Shown here piece after piece: positions 1 through 7,057 of a stretch of DNA of 12,133 nt; within the stretch, counting starts at the first letter, position 1; each line of letters begins with the position of its first letter. A program made the position numbers and the translations under genes. The notes beneath the pieces were generated by a model that was given only the letters and a program-made list of their open reading frames with translations, made no database searches and was not told where the DNA came from. Source of the stretch: an uncultured Eubacteriales bacterium. Its GTDB lineage: Bacteria; Bacillota; Clostridia; Oscillospirales; Oscillospiraceae. Where the stretch lies: positions 1 to 12,133 of the forward strand of contig URPI01000055.1 in NCBI GenBank assembly GCA_900549705.1, in the 5' to 3' direction.

Positions 1-10
1 TTGCCGGTTC

Positions 11-64
11 CGAAGTGCCGTCAAGCCAGGCAGCTTCCCCCCGGGGGAAGCCAAGGGAAGGTGG
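11..64. repeat. Composite palindromic intergenic repeat, left copy
   Basis: The string CGAAGTGCC (11-19) is followed by a near-perfect palindrome with 9-base arms GCTTCCCCC (33-41) and GGGGGAAGC (43-51), and then by AAGGTGG (58-64). The same order of parts, CGAAGTGCC, then a C-run/G-run palindrome, then AGGTGG, recurs at the right end of the window. It is non-coding and lies beyond the 3' end of the leftward PurF-like gene. The remaining bases up to 163 hold a small G+C-rich palindrome around GGCAGCTGCC (121-130) without a T-run, so no clear terminator for the purine genes can be named. REP-like elements of this kind are common in Oscillospirales; assigning this one to a specific family is inference. 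Confidence 0.6.
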
Positions 65-163
65 CCGATAGCTGTACCATCCAACTGGGTGCTTGCTGAA
101 ATCCAATGTTGCGGGCGGCTGGCAGCTGCCGCTGCAATGGTGTCCTCTTGAGGGGAATGGTGC

Positions 164-1588
164 TTAACCCTTGCCGTTCCAGCAATAGGTGCAGACGCAA
201 TCCTTGGGCAGACCGATGGCTTCCAGGATGCCGTCCAGGGACTGATATTCCAGAGATGCAAAGTGCAGCTTTTTGCAGATGGCCTGGCGCATATTCTTGC
301 CCCGCTGGGTGCTGCCGTCCATGTATTCGTCCAGATGCTGCAAGCCCTCCTCGCCCTCCAGCTCCAAAATAGTAGCACGGGCAATCAGCTCGTTTTCCGA
401 ATTGGAACGGGAGAAGTTCAAAAATTTGCAGCCATAGAGAATGGGGGGACAGGCGCTGCGGATGTGGACATCCTTGGCACCATGCTCATAGAGAAATTCA
501 ACGGTTTCCCGCAGTTGAGTGCCCCGCACCACGCTGTCGTCCACAAACAGCAGCTTCTTGTCCCGAATCAGCTCGTCCACGGGAATCTGCTTCATTTTGG
601 CAACCATGTTCCGCTCACTCTGGTTGGCGGGCATAAAGCTCCGGGGCCAGGTGGGGGTGTATTTGATAAAGGGGCGGGCAAAGGGAATGCCGCTTTCGTT
701 GGCATAGCCAATGGCGTGGGGGGTGCCGGAGTCGGGCACACCTGCCACATAGTCAATGTCCTGGGCAACGCCATGCTCCCGGTCTGCCTTTGCCATGATG
801 CAGCCGTTGCGATAGCGGGTTACCTCCACGTTCTTGCCCTCGTAGCAAGCGGTGGGGTAGCCATAGTAGGACCACAGGAAGGCGCAGACCTTCATTTCCT
901 TGTGGGGTTCTGCCAGCTGCGTAATGCCCTCCGGGGAGATTTCCACGATCTCGCCGGGGCCAAGCTCCCGCACCACCTCGTAGCCCAGCTTTTCACCGGC
1001 GTAATCCTCGAAGGTGACGGCGTAGCCGTCTTCGTTCTTTTCAATGACAATGGGCAGCCGTCCCATTTTGTCCCGGGCGGCAATCAGGTTTCCGCCCTCC
1101 TTCATAATGAGAATGGAGGCGGTGCCTTCAATCATCTCCTGGGCGTAGCGGATGCCCTGGGCGAAATCCTTCTTCTGATCAATCATGGCGGCAATCAGCT
1201 CGTTGGAGTTGACCCGCCCGCCGGTCATGCTGTCGAAGTGCCCGCCGGTAGTATGCAGGTGATTGGCAATCAGCGCCTCAGCATTGTTAATCACGCCGAT
1301 GGTGCAGATGGCGTAGATGCCCAGCCGGGAGCGAATGAGGATGGGCTGGGGGTCGGTGTCGGAGATGCAGCCGATGGCGGCGGTACCGGTCATTTCATCG
1401 AGAATGCCCTCAAATTTGGTACGGAAGGGGGAGTTCTGAATGTTGTGAATTTCCCGCTGCATCCCCACGTCCTTGTCCCAGGCAGCCATGCCGCCCCGCC
1501 GGGTTCCCAGGTGGGAATGGTAGTCAGTTCCGAAAAAAACATCCAGGATGCAGTTGCGGCGGGATGTAGCGCCAAAGAAACCACCCAT
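164..1588 (-). CDS. PurF-like amidophosphoribosyltransferase homologue with a degenerate glutaminase site
   Basis: This 474-aa protein is homologous to glutamine PRPP amidotransferase (PurF), which makes phosphoribosylamine in the first step of purine synthesis. The PRPP loop VDDSVVRGT (349-357) is intact, as are GVPDSG (283-288) and four cysteines matching the B. subtilis Fe-S ligands (C235, C387, C466, C469). The N-terminal Ntn glutaminase domain is recognisable but altered: it begins MGGFFGA where PurF has CG(I/V)FGI after processing, so the nucleophilic Cys is Gly2. The Arg of HVRYAT, the HNGN oxyanion motif and the glutamine-binding acidic site also look replaced (IGCISDT near 72-78, CTIGVI near 95-100, NSNE near 127-130). 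The start is fixed by GGAGG at 1596-1600, beside the purE stop. It may use free ammonia or do something else. Homology is certain; the reaction is not. Confidence 0.88.
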   Translation of the reverse strand: MGGFFGATSRRNCILDVFFGTDYHSHLGTRRGGMAAWDKDVGMQREIHNIQNSPFRTKFEGILDEMTGTAAIGCISDTDPQPILIRSRLGIYAICTIGVINNAEALIANHLHTTGGHFDSMTGGRVNSNELIAAMIDQKKDFAQGIRYAQEMIEGTASILIMKEGGNLIAARDKMGRLPIVIEKNEDGYAVTFEDYAGEKLGYEVVRELGPGEIVEISPEGITQLAEPHKEMKVCAFLWSYYGYPTACYEGKNVEVTRYRNGCIMAKADREHGVAQDIDYVAGVPDSGTPHAIGYANESGIPFARPFIKYTPTWPRSFMPANQSERNMVAKMKQIPVDELIRDKKLLFVDDSVVRGTQLRETVEFLYEHGAKDVHIRSACPPILYGCKFLNFSRSNSENELIARATILELEGEEGLQHLDEYMDGSTQRGKNMRQAICKKLHFASLEYQSLDGILEAIGLPKDCVCTYCWNGKG

Positions 1589-1600
1589 ATGAAATCCTCC

Positions 1601-2095
1601 TTATTTACACAGCTCCGCTTGCAGCGCGGCGTCCTTTTCCAGTACCTTTGCGGCATCGGCGGCTCGCTTGGCATCCAGCTTGGCGGCCAGCGCTTCATCG
1701 CTGACGGCCAGAATCTGGGCTGCAAGCAAAGCGGCATTCACGCCTCCGTTGATGGCAACAGTGGCGACAGGTATGCCGGAGGGCATCTGGACTGTTGACA
1801 AAAGAGCGTCAATGCCGTCGAGAGTGGTAGATTTACAGGGAATCCCAATGACAGGGAGGGTAGAATTGGCTGCAATGGCACCAGCCAGGTGCGCAGCCAT
1901 ACCGGCTGCGGCAATGATTGCGCCGAAGCCGTTTTCACGGGCATGGAGTGCAAACTGCCGCGCCTGCTCGGGGGTGCGGTGGGCGGAATAGACGTGTGCC
2001 TCGTAGGAAATGCCCAGCTCGTCCAGGGTGTCCATGGCCTTGCGCAGAATTGGCAGGTCACTGTCGCTGCCCATAACAATACCGACTTTTTTCAT
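1601..2095 (-). CDS. purE: N5-carboxyaminoimidazole ribonucleotide mutase, class I PurE
   Basis: This 164-aa cytosolic enzyme converts N5-CAIR to CAIR in de novo purine synthesis. The class I signature is complete: MGSDSD (8-13) binds the phosphate and ribose, SAHRTP (37-42) carries the catalytic His39, and AAAGMAAHLAG (62-72) forms the active-site loop. The length is typical of bacterial PurE. The C-terminal 35 residues are alanine- and lysine-rich, as expected for the final helix. The start has AGGAGGT at 2101-2107, about five bases upstream. The gene is first in a leftward unit with the PurF-like gene, whose RBS directly abuts the purE TAA. No purK is seen in the window. Expression starts from the promoter at 2216-2245 and passes a structured leader that may attenuate it. 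Confidence 0.96.
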   Translation of the reverse strand: MKKVGIVMGSDSDLPILRKAMDTLDELGISYEAHVYSAHRTPEQARQFALHARENGFGAIIAAAGMAAHLAGAIAANSTLPVIGIPCKSTTLDGIDALLSTVQMPSGIPVATVAINGGVNAALLAAQILAVSDEALAAKLDAKRAADAAKVLEKDAALQAELCK

Positions 2096-2106
2096 GTGTA
2101 CCTCCT

Positions 2107-2209
2107 AAAAAATGCAAAACGGGCGTGTTTTTCCCATAAAAAGAAAAACAGGCCCATAGGGACGAATGTGTTTAACCCCTATGCGCGTGCAGGGTAGAAA
2201 CATATCTTC
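2107..2209 (-). promoter_or_regulatory. purE leader with two hairpins and U-runs (possible attenuator)
   Basis: Read on the minus strand, hairpin A pairs CATAGGG (2183-2177) with CCCTATG (2161-2155) around a 15-nt loop. Four bases later comes TGTTTTTCTTTTT. Hairpin B pairs GGGC, a mismatch and TGTTTTT (2155-2144) with AAAAACA, a mismatch and GCCC (2132-2121), followed by GTTTTGCATTTTTT and then the purE RBS. Either hairpin could act as an intrinsic terminator upstream of purE. I do not recognise a known riboswitch class: the string GTTTCTACC recalls the purine riboswitch J2/3 segment, but the required P2, P3 and closing P1 are absent. The hairpins are directly visible; a regulatory role is inference. 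Confidence 0.5.
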
Positions 2210-2215
2210 CTGCCA

Positions 2216-2245
2216 ATTATAACATAATGGTAAGATTTTCGTCAA
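2216..2245 (-). promoter_or_regulatory. Promoter of purE and the PurF-like gene
   Basis: On the minus strand TTGACG (2245-2240) and a perfect TATAAT (2221-2216) are separated by 18 bases. Transcription should start near 2209, leaving a leader of roughly 110 nt before purE. Confidence 0.85.
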
Positions 2246-2352
2246 GGACGCAGAAAGACGATTCCGTGTGGTCATTTTTGAAAATGTCTGTGAATGTTGC
2301 CGGAATTTTGAATTGGTATAAAACTGATTCTTCAAATTCTAAAATATATTTC

Positions 2353-2381
2353 TTTTCAATTCGGACATTCTATGCTACAAT
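2353..2381 (+). promoter_or_regulatory. Promoter of the membrane protein gene (extended -10)
   Basis: A weak -35 TTTTCA (2353-2358), a 17-base spacer and TACAAT (2376-2381) preceded by TGC form an extended -10 promoter. The predicted start near 2388 gives a 5' UTR of only about 20 nt with AGGAGG at 2393-2398. It diverges from the purE promoter about 110 bp away; the A+T-rich DNA between them shows no other clear site. Confidence 0.65.
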
Positions 2382-2406
2382 GGGAAAAAAAGAGGAGGAA
2401 TCGCTT

Positions 2407-3222
2407 ATGGCTCGTAAGTCCAAGAACAAAAAGGAAACCCCAATCTACAAAAACAAGACCACCCTGACGGTATATGTGGTGCTGCGTGCGATGATTATTT
2501 TTGTCATGGTGCGTTCTCTGCTGCGGCAAGAATATCAGAGCATGGCGCTGTGCGGCCTGTCTCTGTTTTTGATGATTCTGCCCAGCATTGTTTCCCGCCG
2601 ACTCAAGGTGGTGCTGCCCAGCACGCTGGAAATCATCATTTTGCTGTTTATCTTTGCGGCAGAAGTTCTGGGCGAAATCAACAGCTTCTACATGAGAGTT
2701 CCCCACTGGGATACCATGCTCCATACCATCAACGGCTTCCTCTGCGCCGCCATTGGCTTCTGCCTGGTGGACATGATGAACCGGGAGGAAAAATTCTCCT
2801 TTAAGCTGTCGCCGCTGTATCTTGCCATTGTCTCCTTCTGTTTTTCTATGACGGTGGGCGTGATTTGGGAATTTTTTGAGTTTGGCGCCGATCAACTGCT
2901 GGGGCTGGATATGCAGAAGGATGCAGTCATCCATGCCATTGACTCGGTGATGCTGGATCCCACCCGCTCCAATACGGTGATTCACATTCGGGACATTGTG
3001 GATACCATTGTGGTTCACTCCGACGGCACCCAAGAGGCGCTGAATCTGGGCGGCTATCTGGATGTGGGCATTATCGACACCATGAAGGATTTGCTGGTGA
3101 ACTTCGTGGGGGCGCTGGTGTTCTCCTTCATCGGCTTTTTCTATGTGAAGCACAAGGGCAAAGGCAAAGTTGCCAACCGCTTCATTCCCCAGGTGGAGTA
3201 CCAGGGAGAGAACAACACATAA
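2407..3222 (+). CDS. Predicted six-helix membrane protein of unknown function, resembling DUF2238/YjdF
   Basis: The 271-aa protein begins with a basic stretch (residues 2-17, KSKNKK) and has about six hydrophobic segments (roughly 20-38, 45-62, 68-88, 105-125, 135-160 and 228-248). Conserved-looking polar residues lie in or next to the helices: W101-D102 and H106 (HWDTMLHTINGF), W154-E155 and E158 (IWEFFEFGADQ), and D224, D228 and N232 (IIDTMKDLLVN). This pattern resembles the DUF2238/YjdF membrane family, recalled from memory and not searched. An extracytoplasmic or cytoplasmic segment of about 65 residues (163-227) separates the last two helices. The open frame continues upstream, but AGGAGG at 2393-2398 and the promoter position support this ATG. 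It is monocistronic and ends at a strong terminator. The function is unknown. Confidence 0.85.
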   Translation: MARKSKNKKETPIYKNKTTLTVYVVLRAMIIFVMVRSLLRQEYQSMALCGLSLFLMILPSIVSRRLKVVLPSTLEIIILLFIFAAEVLGEINSFYMRVPHWDTMLHTINGFLCAAIGFCLVDMMNREEKFSFKLSPLYLAIVSFCFSMTVGVIWEFFEFGADQLLGLDMQKDAVIHAIDSVMLDPTRSNTVIHIRDIVDTIVVHSDGTQEALNLGGYLDVGIIDTMKDLLVNFVGALVFSFIGFFYVKHKGKGKVANRFIPQVEYQGENNT

Positions 3223-3230
3223 AATAAAAA

Positions 3231-3261
3231 GGAGCGCTCCCAAAACAGGGGCGCTCCTTTT
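3231..3261 (+). terminator. Intrinsic terminator of the membrane protein gene
   Basis: GGAGCGC, a bulged T and CCC pair with GGGGCGCTCC around the loop AAAACA, followed by TTTT. The A-run just upstream (3222-3230) means the hairpin could also stop leftward transcription leaking past the tRNA terminator. Confidence 0.9.
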
Positions 3262-3275
3262 GTGTATGCTGGGCA

Positions 3276-3311
3276 AAAAGAAAAGACCCGATGCAAATGC
3301 ATCAGGTCTTT
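3276..3311 (-). terminator. Intrinsic terminator of tRNA-Gln
   Basis: On the minus strand AAAGACCTGATGC (3311-3299) pairs with GCATCGGGTCTTT (3294-3282) with a single T-G wobble, followed by TTTTCTTTTT. It lies three bases past the tRNA CCA end and faces the terminator of the convergent membrane protein gene. Confidence 0.9.
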
Positions 3312-3313
3312 CG

Positions 3314-3387
3314 TGGCAGAGGATGAGGGATTCGAACCCCCGCAAACGGAGTCAGAGTCCGGTGTGCTACCGTTACACAAATCCTCT
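3314..3387 (-). tRNA. tRNA-Gln, anticodon CUG
   Basis: The 74-nt gene encodes its own CCA end. The acceptor stem AGAGGAT/ATCCTCT is perfect, the D arm GTGT/GCAC has one wobble, and the anticodon loop CTCTGAC gives anticodon CTG, which reads CAG. The T arm GGGGG TTCGAAT CCCTC closes with one G-U pair. Identity features known for bacterial GlnRS are present: G73, a weak first pair (A1-U72), G2-C71, and U35-G36. The third pair is A-U where E. coli tRNA-Gln has G3-C70. Position 27-43 is a C-U mismatch. The gene is a separate transcription unit with its own promoter and terminator, directly downstream of glnS on the same strand. Confidence 0.97.
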
Positions 3388-3405
3388 AAACTCGGAACGT
3401 TGCTT

Positions 3406-3433
3406 ATTATACTCGCTTTCTGAAAAATGTCAA
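3406..3433 (-). promoter_or_regulatory. Consensus promoter of tRNA-Gln
   Basis: On the minus strand perfect TTGACA (3433-3428) and TATAAT (3411-3406) are 16 bases apart. Transcription should start near 3399, about a dozen bases before the mature tRNA. This is one of the strongest promoters in the window, as expected for a stable RNA gene. Confidence 0.92.
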
Positions 3434-3493
3434 GCATCATTTTGCAAAATTGTAAAATTCTTTTGAAGCAGGAATTAGACACAGCTTCGCCAA

Positions 3494-3521
3494 CAAAAGG
3501 GGGCGGCAAATCTGCCGCCCC
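3494..3521 (-). terminator. Intrinsic terminator of glnS
   Basis: On the minus strand GGGGCGGC (3521-3514) pairs perfectly with GCCGCCCC (3507-3500) around a 6-nt loop, followed by CCTTTTGTT. It lies about 17 bases past the glnS stop and separates glnS from the tRNA promoter. Confidence 0.85.
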
Positions 3522-3537
3522 GATGTTCTGATTTTGA

Positions 3538-5217
<1,680 letters not shown>

Positions 5218-5262
5218 ATGAAAACATCCTCTCTCCTGAATGGTACAGTTGTATAATGGAGC

Positions 5263-5291
5263 ATTATAACCCATTTCTCCGTTGTTTGCAA
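5263..5291 (-). promoter_or_regulatory. Promoter of glnS
   Basis: On the minus strand TTGCAA (5291-5286), 17 bases and perfect TATAAT (5268-5263). It predicts a start near 5256 and a leader of about 40 nt, too short for a T-box. Confidence 0.8.
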
Positions 5292-5373
5292 TAGTTTTGT
5301 TGCAGCCGATTTGGGGAAAATGCTGTGCCTGCAAAGCTTCTGCCAAACCGGGACAGGTTAAAGAATATTTTAC

Positions 5374-5402
5374 TTGCTCAATTCCTGGTTTTATGCTAAA
5401 AT
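5374..5402 (+). promoter_or_regulatory. Promoter of the pyrH operon (extended -10)
   Basis: TTGCTC (5374-5379), 17 bases and TAAAAT (5397-5402) preceded by TGC. The start near 5409 leaves a leader of about 49 nt. Nothing recognisable lies between this and the divergent glnS promoter. Confidence 0.75.
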
Positions 5403-5415
5403 ACAGTCGATGTAA

Positions 5416-5431
5416 TCTGCACTGGTGCAGA
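5416..5431 (+). other. Small hairpin in the pyrH leader
   Basis: TCTGCA and TGCAGA enclose the tetraloop CTGG a few bases after the predicted transcription start. It may stabilise the 5' end of the operon mRNA. It has no U-run and leaves the RBS free, so it is not a terminator or an obvious translational switch. Confidence 0.45.
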
Positions 5432-5457
5432 CAGTTGGAACAAAGGAGTGAAATGAA

Positions 5458-6177
5458 TTGGCAGAAGTCAAATATAAGCGTATTTTGCTGAAAGTAAGCG
5501 GCGAGGCTCTGGCAGGCGATGCCCATCGCGGGCTGGATTTCAGTGTCATCAATTCCGTGTGTGAGTCCATCCGGCAGTGCCGGGACATGGGCGTTCAGGT
5601 GGGGCTTGTCATTGGCGGCGGCAATTTCTGGCGTGGCGTGAAGGACGGTGCCGACAAAATGCAGCGCTCCCACGGCGATGCCATGGGAATGCTGGCAACG
5701 GTGATGAACTCCATCGCTGTGGCAGATGCCCTGGAAAAGCACGGGGTGGATGCCCGGGTGCTGACCGCCGTGGAAATGAATAAATTCGCCGAGTACTTTA
5801 CCCGGGATACCGCCGACCGCTATCTCAACGAGGGCAAGGTGGTCATCTTCGCCGCCGGTACCGGTAACCCCTATTTCTCCACCGACACCGGCGCTGTGCT
5901 GCGTGGCGTGGAAATCGAAGCCGATGCCATCCTGATGGCAAAGAATGTGGACGGCATCTACTCTGCGGACCCCAACAAGGACCCCAGCGCCGTGAAGTTT
6001 GATGACCTGACCTATGACGAGGTGCTTGCCCGCCATTTGCAGGCCACGGATACCACTGCCATGACGCTGGCAATGGATAACCACATGACCCTTATTTGCT
6101 TCGCCCTGAAAGACCCCCAGAACATTGTCCGCGTGGTGTGCGGTGAAAAAATCGGAACTACCGTCAAGGAGGATTAA
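5458..6177 (+). CDS. pyrH: UMP kinase
   Basis: The 239-aa cytosolic enzyme phosphorylates UMP to UDP with ATP and belongs to the bacterial amino-acid-kinase fold, unrelated to eukaryotic UMP/CMP kinase. Visible motifs are LLKVSGEAL (10-18), VIGGGNFWRG (51-60), DAMGMLATVMNS (74-85), TGNPYFSTDT (135-144) and KNVDGIYSADP (162-172), the last from the nucleotide-binding region. The length is typical. The start is TTG: AAAGGAG at 5442-5448 is nine bases upstream, whereas the nearby ATG at 5453 is out of frame and soon hits a stop. It opens the rightward operon, and frr follows after three bases. The usual upstream partners rpsB and tsf are absent here, replaced by divergent glnS. Family enzymes are typically hexamers regulated by UTP and GTP. 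Confidence 0.97.
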   Translation: MAEVKYKRILLKVSGEALAGDAHRGLDFSVINSVCESIRQCRDMGVQVGLVIGGGNFWRGVKDGADKMQRSHGDAMGMLATVMNSIAVADALEKHGVDARVLTAVEMNKFAEYFTRDTADRYLNEGKVVIFAAGTGNPYFSTDTGAVLRGVEIEADAILMAKNVDGIYSADPNKDPSAVKFDDLTYDEVLARHLQATDTTAMTLAMDNHMTLICFALKDPQNIVRVVCGEKIGTTVKED

Positions 6178-6180
6178 CAA

Positions 6181-6735
6181 ATGAGCGTTGATTTCAAGGA
6201 ATTTACCAGAAAGATGGATAAGACCCTGGAGCATCTGGGTGAGGATTTCGGTGCAGTCCGTGCCGGTCGTGCCAATCCCCAGGTTCTTGACCGCATCTGT
6301 GTGGAGTATTATGGAAGTGAGACCCCCCTCAACGGCGTGGCAACCATTTCTTCTCCCGATGCCCGTACCCTGGTCATCTCCCCCTGGGACAGCAAGCTGC
6401 TGAAAGACATCCAGAAGGCCATCCAGACCTCTGACCTGGGCATCAACCCCCAGAATGATGGCCGCGTTATCCGCCTGGTGTTCCCCCAGCTCACCGAGGA
6501 GCGCCGCAAGGATCTGATTAAGCAGGTCAAGAAGTACGCCGAGGATGCAAAGGTTGCCCTGCGCAACATCCGCCGGGACGGCATGGACTATGTGAAGAAG
6601 CTGAAGAAGAACAGCGAAATCACCGAGGATGACCAGAAGAAGGCAGAAAAGGATTTGCAGGATTTGCTGGATAAGTATATCAAGAATGTGGATACTGCTC
6701 TGGCTGCCAAGGAAAAGGAACTGATGGCAATTTAA
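6181..6735 (+). CDS. frr: Ribosome recycling factor
   Basis: The 184-aa protein works with EF-G to split the post-termination ribosome so that subunits can restart. It matches RRF along its whole length: the three-helix bundle includes VRAGRANPQVLDRICVEYYG (27-46), with the hinge and beta domain around SPDARTLVISPWDS (58-71), then NDGRVIRLVFPQLTEERRKDL (95-115) and the long C-terminal helix with VRNIRRDG-like ALRNIRRDGMD (131-141). The length equals the family norm of about 185. AAGGAGG (6165-6171) lies inside the pyrH 3' end, so the two genes are probably translationally coupled. It is followed by a strong hairpin and about 320 bp of non-coding DNA before uppS. Confidence 0.97.
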   Translation: MSVDFKEFTRKMDKTLEHLGEDFGAVRAGRANPQVLDRICVEYYGSETPLNGVATISSPDARTLVISPWDSKLLKDIQKAIQTSDLGINPQNDGRVIRLVFPQLTEERRKDLIKQVKKYAEDAKVALRNIRRDGMDYVKKLKKNSEITEDDQKKAEKDLQDLLDKYIKNVDTALAAKEKELMAI

Positions 6736-6743
6736 TTGCCGTT

Positions 6744-6783
6744 GCTGCTGTCGGGGCGGTCATTGTGCCGCCCTTACAGCAGC
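6744..6783 (+). repeat. Strong hairpin after frr, without a T-run
   Basis: GCTGCTGT (6744-6751) pairs with ACAGCAGC (6776-6783) and, inside it, GGGCGG (6754-6759) pairs with CCGCCC (6768-6773), leaving an 8-nt loop. It starts nine bases after the frr stop. The absence of a T-run argues against a standard terminator; it may protect the pyrH-frr mRNA 3' end or be an old intergenic repeat. Confidence 0.6.
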
Positions 6784-6815
6784 GTGTATCTGCCGGAAGT
6801 CTTGGCGAGGTAAGA

Positions 6816-6924
6816 GTGAATAGTGAATAGTGAATAGGTGAAACGCCCGATAAAACGGAATAAAAACTTTTATCTATTACTTTTTCACTATTATCTATTA
6901 TCTGAGCCCACGCAGTGGGCGTTT
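6816..6924. repeat. Structured repeat element between frr and uppS
   Basis: Three head-to-tail copies of GTGAATA (6816-6836) face an imperfect inverted counterpart (6884-6902, starting TTCACTATT). Nested with them, AAACGCCC (6841-6848) and GGGCGTTT (6917-6924) are perfect complements, and GCCCAC/GTGGGC (6906-6911, 6915-6920) form a local hairpin. There is no coding frame. It resembles the non-autonomous, GTGAATA-rich intergenic elements common in gut Clostridia; that assignment is from memory. No target duplication was identified. Confidence 0.5.
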
Positions 6925-6966
6925 CCGGGTTAGGGAACTGCCGTATCCGTACAAGCTTCGGAGTGT

Positions 6967-7027
6967 CACTAAAAAGGCTGAAAATGAAAAATGCACTGGG
7001 ATTTTTTATTTTCAGCTTTTTATAGTG
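6967..7027. repeat. 61-bp near-perfect A+T-rich palindrome before uppS
   Basis: CACTA (6967-6971) pairs with TAGTG (7023-7027), and inside them AAAAGGCTGAAAAT pairs with ATTTTCAGCTTTTT apart from a bulge. The arms continue as AAAAAT/ATTTTT around an 8-nt loop. On the top strand the TTTTT comes from the closing arm, so it could work as an intrinsic terminator or attenuator in either direction. It ends about 20 bases before the uppS RBS. Confidence 0.65.
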
Positions 7028-7057
7028 TTTGGAAAAATTCAGAAAGAGGTGCGCACA

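Noticed and set aside
263..1798. A 511-codon open frame on the plus strand, antisense to the PurF-like gene and purE
   Set aside because: Its protein is low-complexity (rich in G, A, V and H), it has no RBS or recognisable domain, and it covers two clear genes on the other strand. It is a by-product of G+C-rich third codon positions.
2195..2209. A purine riboswitch suggested by GTTTCTACC in the purE leader
   Set aside because: The conserved P2 and P3 stems with kissing loops and the closing P1 strand are not found, and the segment lies at the very 5' end of the predicted transcript.
2162..2214. Two hairpins with 15-nt loops and a possible TGTTT/AAACA loop-loop contact
   Set aside because: The 5' arm of the first hairpin (GGCAGG, 2214-2209) lies between the -10 box and the predicted transcription start, so it is probably not transcribed. 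Five complementary bases are also weak evidence.
2227..2406. A longer N-terminus for the membrane protein starting at 2227
   Set aside because: This stretch contains the promoter and the AGGAGG site that serve the ATG at 2407, and the extra residues look unlike the rest of the protein.
5218..5262. A T-box leader for glnS
   Set aside because: The predicted leader is only about 40 nt, with no specifier loop, T-box sequence or terminator.
5218..6234. An in-frame N-terminal extension of glnS into the antisense of pyrH
   Set aside because: The frame stays open by chance. The family length, the RBS and the promoter at 5263-5291 all place the start at 5217.
6816..6836. The tandem GTGAATA copies as a CRISPR or microsatellite locus
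   Set aside because: There are only three 7-base units with no spacers, and they fit better as part of an inverted-repeat element.
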